A stretch of DNA of 33,329 bases from Gammaproteobacteria bacterium (GTDB lineage: Bacteria; Gemmatimonadota; Gemmatimonadetes; Longimicrobiales; Gaopeijiaceae): the NCBI GenBank assembly GCA_009843625.1, contig VYDD01000146.1, positions 1 through 33,329 on the forward strand, in the 5' to 3' direction. The position numbers were made by a program, and so were the translations under genes. Within the stretch, counting starts at the first letter, position 1; each line of letters opens with the position of its first letter. This document shows positions 27,097-33,329 of this stretch, in pieces. Under the pieces are notes generated by a model. It ran no database searches. It was not told where the DNA came from and worked only from the letters and a program-made list of their open reading frames with translations.

Positions 27097-29175
27097 CAGC
27101 TCCCTCGCAGTGATGAGAGGGCGAGCGGCCACACCTCGCCGCTTCCGTGGCGGCGCAAGAGCCATGCGGCCACGGTGAAGGTCCAGCGCGAACCGACGAC
27201 ATCGTCCACCAGAAGAACGGGCCTAGGCAGTGGCTCCTCGTGCACTTCCAGCACACCATCGAGGTTTAGTGCCTGCTGCAGGCTGTTGGCCATCGACTTT
27301 TGCTCTTCGGGCTCACCGGTCTGTTGGAGGACTGCGCGAAACGGCAAGCGCAGGGCACGTGCAAGCCGTCGGGCAAAGTCTGGAACCAGATCCGGGTGCC
27401 GGCGCGAGGGTATGCAGGTGATCCACTCCGGTGCAGATTGCGGGCTCCATCGCTGCAGCAGCCGGACGCAGGCGTCAACAAGTTCATCGTCGAATCTTCC
27501 TGCGTGTTTTCCCTGCCGGACCAACTCCCCCCATCCCCCATCGCGCCACACGGAGAGCGCCCTCCCTTCGTTCGCACGAAGCTCATCGGGAATCTTCCCC
27601 TTGATCTCGTATTGGGGCAATCCGCCAGCTGGCCACATCTTGCGCGGCTCGATCACCAGAGCCCGGCGGCGGAGGAATGCCACGGCCTCTCGCACGAGAA
27701 CAGGGGCAACGCTCGTGGACAGTGACGGCAGATCCGGCGGTTCAAACGCTTCAGGGTCACCGTCGAGCGCTCGAACCAGGAATTCCATGTGTCCAGACCG
27801 GAGTGCGACGTATTCCTGCATCTCACGCTGCTCCTCTCGTCGCAACTCGGTCAATCGCTCGGCGCGGTCCCAGAAGGCCTGTCCCAGGGTTGCCGCCGTA
27901 AGCTGCCACTTCGAACCCTGCTTGACGACTGGCGGTGGTGACTCAAGAGACAGCAGTTTCATCGTCTGCTTGATACGGCCACCGCTGATGTTCAGGCTAC
28001 GCCGCAGATCTGTTGGCGTTGCCCCCTGCGGTGACTCTTCGAGCGTGTCGATCACTCGTTGTACCTGATTGCGGGTAGGGAATGCGGTGTCGATGAAGTA
28101 GTCCGTGATGTCCTTCTCCTCGTCTCCGCTCAGCAGCACTCCGTAGGCGGCCTCCAGAGCCCGCCCGGCGCGGCCTACCTGCTGGTAGTAGAACACGACG
28201 GACCCCGGCGTCTGGTAGTGGATCACGAAACCGAGGTCGGGTTTGTCGAATCCCATGCCTAATGCGACGGTCGCAACCAGGGCCTTGACCTGGTTCTTGA
28301 GCAACGCGCGTTCCAACTCCTCCTTTTCCTCTGTCTCCTTCTTCGCCGTATAGGCGTGTACGTCCAGACCCTGTGATTGGAGCCACTCCGCCACCAGCTC
28401 CGCATCGCGGACGGTCAGCGTGTAGATGATTCCGTGACCTGCAAGTTGCGGGACCGTCCCGGCGAGCCAGGCCAGCCGCTCCTCCTGACGACGTAGCCGG
28501 ATCGTTTGCAGAAAGAGGGACGGCCGCGACAAGCTGCCTTGGTGGACCCTCAAATCGGGTCCGAGGACCTCCCGGAGGTCCTGCATTACGCGGTGATTCG
28601 CCGTGGCTGTCGTTGCGAGGAGTCTCAGGTTTCGGGGGAGCGTCCGGGCCATGCGTTCGATCAGTCGGTAGTCGGGCCGGAAATCGTGCCCCCAGTCGGA
28701 GATGCAGTGCGCCTCGTCAATGACGAGCAACGCAATGCGCTCGGCCATGTGGGAGAGGACATCGTCACGAAAGTGCTCGTTGGCCAATCGCTCCGGGGCG
28801 ACCAGCAGGAGGTCCACCTCGTCACGGACCAGGAGTTCTTCCACCTCGGGCCATTCGTTCATGTTGGCCGAGGTTATCCACTCGGCACGGACTCCCATCC
28901 GCTTCGCGGCGGAAATCTGGTTACGCATCAAGGCGAGCAAGGGAGAGATCAAGAGGGTCGGTCCAGCCCCCATTTCCCGCAGCAGCTTGGTCGCGATGAA
29001 GTAGACGAAGCTCTTGCCCCAACCCGTCTTCTGCACAACGAGGAGTCGGCCGTCGCCCCCAAACCACATGGCGGACTGCTTCTTCCTGTCCAGGGCGGAA
29101 TCCGGCATCAGGAAGACCAGTACCAATTCTGAGTAGTCCAAGAGCACGGCTGCCATCGTATCTTGATCGCCACAT
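27096..29175 (-). CDS. RecQ-like DNA helicase fused to a C-terminal ComF-like phosphoribosyltransferase domain; apparent frameshift near 29056-29060
   Basis: Walker [43 protein letters not shown]-term [25 protein letters not shown]...[24 protein letters not shown]. The N-terminal Q-motif ([40 protein letters not shown]) is in a different frame from the rest. Confidence 0.88.
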
Positions 29176-29264
29176 GTCAGACTCTCTTGCAGCGGACGTG
29201 GACCCCAAGAACGCGAGTGTGCTCAAACAGGATCGCCGGCGGACTCGCTGTCCGCGTCGAGTCG

Positions 29265-30881
29265 CTAGCCCAGCGGTGGGGCGCTTTCTGGCGGGCGCCG
29301 GTGCCCCGTGGCCTGCTCGAAAGCATAGCCGAAGCGAATCAGCATCCCTTCAGCAAAGGGGCGGCCCAGGAACTCGATGCCGATAGGCAGGCCGTCCGGG
29401 GTGAAGCCGGCGGGAACGGTGAGCGCGGGCCAGCCGGTCAGCGGGCTGAGCAGGCGGTTGTCGCCAAGGCCGTAGTCGTCGGCCGGGGAGGGATTGGTCT
29501 CGACGTCCGGGGCGATGAGGGACGGCGGGTGGTCAAAGGTGGTGTGCACCAGCGCGTCGAGGTCGTGGTCGGCCATCACCTGGTAGATATCCTGGCGGAG
29601 TTGGTCGCGGGCCAGCAGGTAAGCCAGGTAGCCGGGGTCGCGGGTGGTCTTGCCGAGTGAGTTCGCCAGCCCCGTCGCCCGCCAGGGCGTCACGCGCCCG
29701 CTGAGCAGGATGGAGCGCAGGGTGGTGTAGGGCGGGTTGTCGAGTTCCGCCAGGTAGGCGTTGGTGGCGGCTTCGGTCTCGTGGGGGTTCAGGGAGTAGA
29801 TGGCGTTGACCCCGTCGACCCCGGGGATCGCCACGTTGTCCACCACTTCGGCGCCCAGCGTGCGCAGCTGTTCGACGGCCGCATCGACGATCGCGCGAGC
29901 CTGCCGGTATCCTTCCGAATCCGTGTCCAGCGCCTGGTCCATGGGGTCGCGGATGACGCCGATGCGGGCCCCGTCGAGCCCATCCTCGGATAGCCCCTCG
30001 CTGTAGGAGTCGGGGATCTGGCCGGCCGACATCGCGGTCACCGGGTCGTTGGGGTCGTACCCGGCGATGGCGTCCAGCAGGATCGCCGCGTCCATCACAG
30101 TGCGCGTCATCGGCCCCATGGTGTCGGTGGTGGGGTTGGCGGGCATCATGCCGTAGCGGCTGACCAGTTGGAGGGTGGGCCTGAGCCCGACCAGCGCATG
30201 CACCGCCGACGGGCCGCGGATGGAGCCGCCGGTGTCCTCACCGATGCCGATCAGGCCCAGGTTCGCGGCCACGCCCGCGCCCGTGCCGCCGGAAGAGCCG
30301 CTCGGATTGCGCCGCGGGTCGTACGGATTGCGGATGAAGCCGAACCCCGAGCCCACGTAGCGCGATGCGAACTCACCCATGTTGGTCTTGGCGATGATGA
30401 GCGCGCCCGCGTCCTCCATGCGGGTGACGATGGTGGCGTCCCGGGAGGACACGAAGTCCGCGAAGAGCGCCGATCCGTAGGTGGTGGGCATGTCGCGGGT
30501 CTCGACCTGGTCCTTGAGGAGGACCGGGATGCAGTGCAGCGGCCCGCTGAGTCCGCCGCCGGCGAGGGCCTGGTCCAGGCGGGCGGCCTCGTCGAGGGCG
30601 GCCGGGTTCAGGTTGGCAATGGTGTTGAGTTGCGGTCCCTGCTGGTCGTAGGCCTCGATACGGTCCAGGTAGCCCTGCACCAACTGCACGCAGGTCAGCT
30701 CACCGGAGAGGAAGGCGTCGTGCACCTCGGCAATGGTCGCCTCCTCGATTTCGAAGTCCTGGGCGAACGCGGCGCCCGGCGCGGCGAGGAGCAGACCGGC
30801 GGCCAGGAAGAGCCCCATCGCGCGCGAGGCGCGAGAGCGGGAGCGAGTTGTCCATTTCACAGGAAACGATCCGGGATTCAT
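29265..30881 (-). CDS. Amidase signature family enzyme, secreted
   Basis: LHCIPVLLKDQVETRDMPTTYGSALF; NPSGSSGGTGAGVAANLGLIGIGEDTGGSIRGPSAVHALVGLRPT. Start at 30881 (MNPGSFPVKW) or 30818 (MGLFLAAGLLLAAPGAAFA). Confidence 0.92.
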   Translation of the reverse strand: MNPGSFPVKWTTRSRSRASRAMGLFLAAGLLLAAPGAAFAQDFEIEEATIAEVHDAFLSGELTCVQLVQGYLDRIEAYDQQGPQLNTIANLNPAALDEAARLDQALAGGGLSGPLHCIPVLLKDQVETRDMPTTYGSALFADFVSSRDATIVTRMEDAGALIIAKTNMGEFASRYVGSGFGFIRNPYDPRRNPSGSSGGTGAGVAANLGLIGIGEDTGGSIRGPSAVHALVGLRPTLQLVSRYGMMPANPTTDTMGPMTRTVMDAAILLDAIAGYDPNDPVTAMSAGQIPDSYSEGLSEDGLDGARIGVIRDPMDQALDTDSEGYRQARAIVDAAVEQLRTLGAEVVDNVAIPGVDGVNAIYSLNPHETEAATNAYLAELDNPPYTTLRSILLSGRVTPWRATGLANSLGKTTRDPGYLAYLLARDQLRQDIYQVMADHDLDALVHTTFDHPPSLIAPDVETNPSPADDYGLGDNRLLSPLTGWPALTVPAGFTPDGLPIGIEFLGRPFAEGMLIRFGYAFEQATGHRRPPESAPPLG

Positions 30882-30894
30882 CGGCGTTCTCCGG

Positions 30895-30936
30895 CTGGGT
30901 CGCGCGCTGGAAGAACTGGGTCGCGCGTCGGAAGAA
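30895..30936. repeat. 21-bp tandem duplication, 2 copies (CTGGGTCGCGCGCTGGAAGAA / CTGGGTCGCGCGTCGGAAGAA)
   Basis: Direct reading; two mismatches; just upstream of the amidase start. Confidence 0.85.
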
Positions 30937-31051
30937 GGGGATGGAAGCGGAGATTGCCGGGGCTGCGAGGCGCTGATGATTGCCCCGGGCATCCGGCTCC
31001 AACACTATCGTGTCGATCACGCATCCTCCACAACATGGCAGAGACGGAAAC

Positions 31052-31972
31052 ATGGCTGATCTCGAGATCAAACCGGGCAGGACCCGCATCGGCTGGATCG
31101 GGCTGGGCGTCATGGGCCGCAGCATGTGCGCGCACGTCATGGACCACGGGTTCGAGGCGACGGTCTTCACACGCACGCGGGCGACGGCGGCGTCGGTGCT
31201 GGAGAAGGGCGCGGCGTGGGCGGACAGCCCGCGGGCGGTGGCCGAGCGGAGCGACGTGATCTTCAGCATCGTCGGCTTCCCGCGCGACGTGCGCGAGGTG
31301 ATCCTGGGCGAGGACGGCGCGCTTGCGGGATGCGAGCCGGGCAACGTCCTGGTGGACATGACCACCAGCGAACCGTCGCTCGCGGTCGAGATCTACGAGG
31401 CCGCGCGCGCGAAGGGGGTGGCCAGCGTGGACGCCCCCGTGTCGGGAGGCGACATCGGGGCCCGCGAAGCGCGCCTGTCGATCATGATCGGGGGGGACGA
31501 GGACGTGGTGGAGGCGCTGGGGCCGTGCTGGCGGGCGATGGGCAAGGCCATCGTGCGCCAGGGAGGACCGGGGGCGGGCCAGCACGCAAAGATGGTGAAC
31601 CAGGTGCTGATCGGCCCGCTGATGATCGGGATGTGCGAGGGACTGCTCTACGCGTACCGGTCAGGGCTCGACTTGGAGACCGTCATGAAGTCGGTCGCGC
31701 CGGGAGCCGCGGGAAGCTGGTCCCTCTCCAACTACGGCCCGCGCGTGATCGCCAACGACTTCGATCCCGGCTTCTTCGTCGAGCACTTCGTCAAGGACAT
31801 GGAGATCGCCCTCGCCGAGGCGGGCCGCATGAAGCTGGCGCTTCCGGGACTGGCGCTGGCGCACCAGCTGTATAACGCCCTTCGCGCGCAGGGGAAGGGA
31901 CACAGGGGAACCCACGCGCTCCAGCTGGCGCTGGCGCATCTGTCCGACATCGACTGGATGGGGCGGGACTGA
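31052..31972 (+). CDS. NAD(P)-dependent oxidoreductase, 3-hydroxyisobutyrate dehydrogenase family
   Basis: [78 protein letters not shown]. Confidence 0.93.
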   Translation: MADLEIKPGRTRIGWIGLGVMGRSMCAHVMDHGFEATVFTRTRATAASVLEKGAAWADSPRAVAERSDVIFSIVGFPRDVREVILGEDGALAGCEPGNVLVDMTTSEPSLAVEIYEAARAKGVASVDAPVSGGDIGAREARLSIMIGGDEDVVEALGPCWRAMGKAIVRQGGPGAGQHAKMVNQVLIGPLMIGMCEGLLYAYRSGLDLETVMKSVAPGAAGSWSLSNYGPRVIANDFDPGFFVEHFVKDMEIALAEAGRMKLALPGLALAHQLYNALRAQGKGHRGTHALQLALAHLSDIDWMGRD

Positions 31973-31987
31973 CCCGCTCTGCCCCGA

Positions 31988-32031
31988 TACTGACATCTAC
32001 TGTCAACTACACTGACATCTGCTGGAAACTA
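31988..32031. repeat. 22-bp imperfect tandem repeat, 2 copies (TACTGACATCTACTGTCAACTA / CACTGACATCTGCTGGAAACTA)
   Basis: 18/22 identity; between two convergent genes. Confidence 0.8.
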
Positions 32032-32037
32032 TCTGGT

Positions 32038-33329
32038 CTAGGACCCTCCCGGCGCCAGCACCAGCCGGTTCTCGGCCTGCGCCTCCACGGCTTCGCGCGA
32101 GAAGAGCATCGGGAAGTACTCCTGGTTGGCCCAGTCATCGGTGAGGTTGCCGTAGTAGGGGCTTCCCGGCCGGCCGGACTGCCCGGGCGCGTTGGTGAAC
32201 AGCGACCCGTCCAGGTCGGCGAAGTCGACGATGTGGCGGTAGGTGGCGCCCGTCGCCGCCACCGTGCCCGCGCCCCCGGAGCGCTCCGCCGACGGCAGGT
32301 CGTAGGCGGTCACCAGCGCGTGTGGAAACTCGTTCGTGTGGTCGCGACCCCAGCGCCACTGGGCGGGATCGTCGCCCTGGTCGAGTGCGATCCGGTCCAG
32401 GGCGGCGGCGAGGGCCGCCTCCAGCGTAGGCGACGCGTCCCCCCCGTCGCCCGCCGCCTGGTCGAGCACATCCCCGTCGAGACGGCGGTAGATCGCGGCC
32501 GCCCGGCTGTCGCGGTCGAAGACGCCGTTCCAGGCGGCCAGCTCAGCCCGGTAGGACTCCACGTCCGCGTCGCTCGCCGTCCATCCTCCGAAGAGAGCCG
32601 CATGGCGCGCGCCTGACGCCGAGTACGCGTCCTGCTGGAGCGCCCGCGAGTCATCGAGCGTGAAGTCGCTGCCCGCGTTCAATACCTCCTGCACGCGCGC
32701 GAAGCGGGCGAAGGGGCCGGCGGTCTTGAAGAAGAGCGGCGGATCGTAGCCGGGCGGGTGGATGTCGTGGTTGGCGGTTCCCACCCAGCCCCGCTCCGGG
32801 TTGTACTCGGTGGGCAGGTCATCGCGGAAGCCGTCCCATTCGAACTCCCCGGTCCCGGGCACCGGAAGCCGCCCGTGCCAGTCGGGGCGGCTCGGCGAGA
32901 GAGCGGCCGCCTGCCAGGCGATGTTCCCGTCCGCGTCGCCGCAGATCATGTTCTCGGTCGGTGCCAGCCAGTAGCGCATCTCCTCCAGAAACGCGCTGCA
33001 GTCGGAGACCACGTTGAGCCGCAGACCGGCCAGGTATCCCGTGGTGCCCGGTTCGTGCATCGTCGACCGCATGGCGTAGGCGAGGTTGTTCCCGGGATCG
33101 CGGTGGAAGATCGGGCCGTGACGGGAGAACTCGAGTTCCAGGGTCACGGGCTCGCCGTCCCTGACCTGGACGGTTTCGGTGATGGTCCGCACCTCCTCCC
33201 AGCCGTCGCCCCAGCGCACCTGTTTCGGGTTGTCCGGGTTCACCTGCTCGACGATCACGTCGGACTGGTCGGTGCCGACGATCGTGAGCCCACAGGCGAT
33301 GCGTCCGTTGTGCCCGATGGCCCCCCCGG
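32038..33329 (-). CDS. Penicillin acylase family protein, partial (runs off right edge)
   Basis: Reading frame continues past ORF-track start 33258 to the window edge (GGAIGHNGRIACGLTIVGTDQSDVIVEQVNPDNP); SRHGPIFHRDPGNNLAYAMRST; GDADGNIAWQAAALSPSRPDWHGRLPVPGTGEFEWDGF. Confidence 0.92.
   Translation of the reverse strand, partial: GGAIGHNGRIACGLTIVGTDQSDVIVEQVNPDNPKQVRWGDGWEEVRTITETVQVRDGEPVTLELEFSRHGPIFHRDPGNNLAYAMRSTMHEPGTTGYLAGLRLNVVSDCSAFLEEMRYWLAPTENMICGDADGNIAWQAAALSPSRPDWHGRLPVPGTGEFEWDGFRDDLPTEYNPERGWVGTANHDIHPPGYDPPLFFKTAGPFARFARVQEVLNAGSDFTLDDSRALQQDAYSASGARHAALFGGWTASDADVESYRAELAAWNGVFDRDSRAAAIYRRLDGDVLDQAAGDGGDASPTLEAALAAALDRIALDQGDDPAQWRWGRDHTNEFPHALVTAYDLPSAERSGGAGTVAATGATYRHIVDFADLDGSLFTNAPGQSGRPGSPYYGNLTDDWANQEYFPMLFSREAVEAQAENRLVLAPGGS

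Noticed and set aside
25936-28068. 710-aa plus-strand ORF
   Set aside because: Antisense across dprA and recQ, whose minus-strand frames carry clear conserved motifs; composition is the Arg/Ser/Pro-rich type expected of a high-GC shadow ORF.
1-33329. CRISPR array or classic restriction-modification system
   Set aside because: No regularly spaced repeats and no methyltransferase or restriction endonuclease motifs in any convincing ORF.

Overview
High-GC bacterial chromosome segment. The gene content (PD40/amidohydrolase, S9 and M14 peptidases, LVIVD/YncE propellers, DUF2723, many secreted hydrolases) suggests Gemmatimonadota or a relative; this is inference only. About 21 protein-coding genes can be supported. 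CDSs run off both edges: a 6-bladed beta-propeller-like lipoprotein on the left (minus, missed by the ORF track) and a penicillin-acylase-family protein on the right (minus). Most of the window is ordinary metabolism. Three lower-GC islets stand out by eye. (1) 1-1640: a small Cys-rich secreted peptide plus propeller lipoprotein with a perfect 30-bp palindrome in its signal-peptide codons, abutting a 5'-truncated amidohydrolase. (2) 8313-9740: a class II Fic protein with its own AT-rich repeat-bearing leader. (3) 25660-29175: a two-gene module of a RecQ-like helicase fused to a ComF-like phosphoribosyltransferase, translationally coupled to a divergent DprA/SLOG protein with a C-terminal winged helix. 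This is the best candidate for an unusual DNA-processing or defence system. Its helicase gene carries an apparent single-base frameshift at a G5/C5 run, found by reading two frames. No rRNA, tRNA, CRISPR array, transposase or integrase was recognised. All family calls come from reading motifs; no database search was run.
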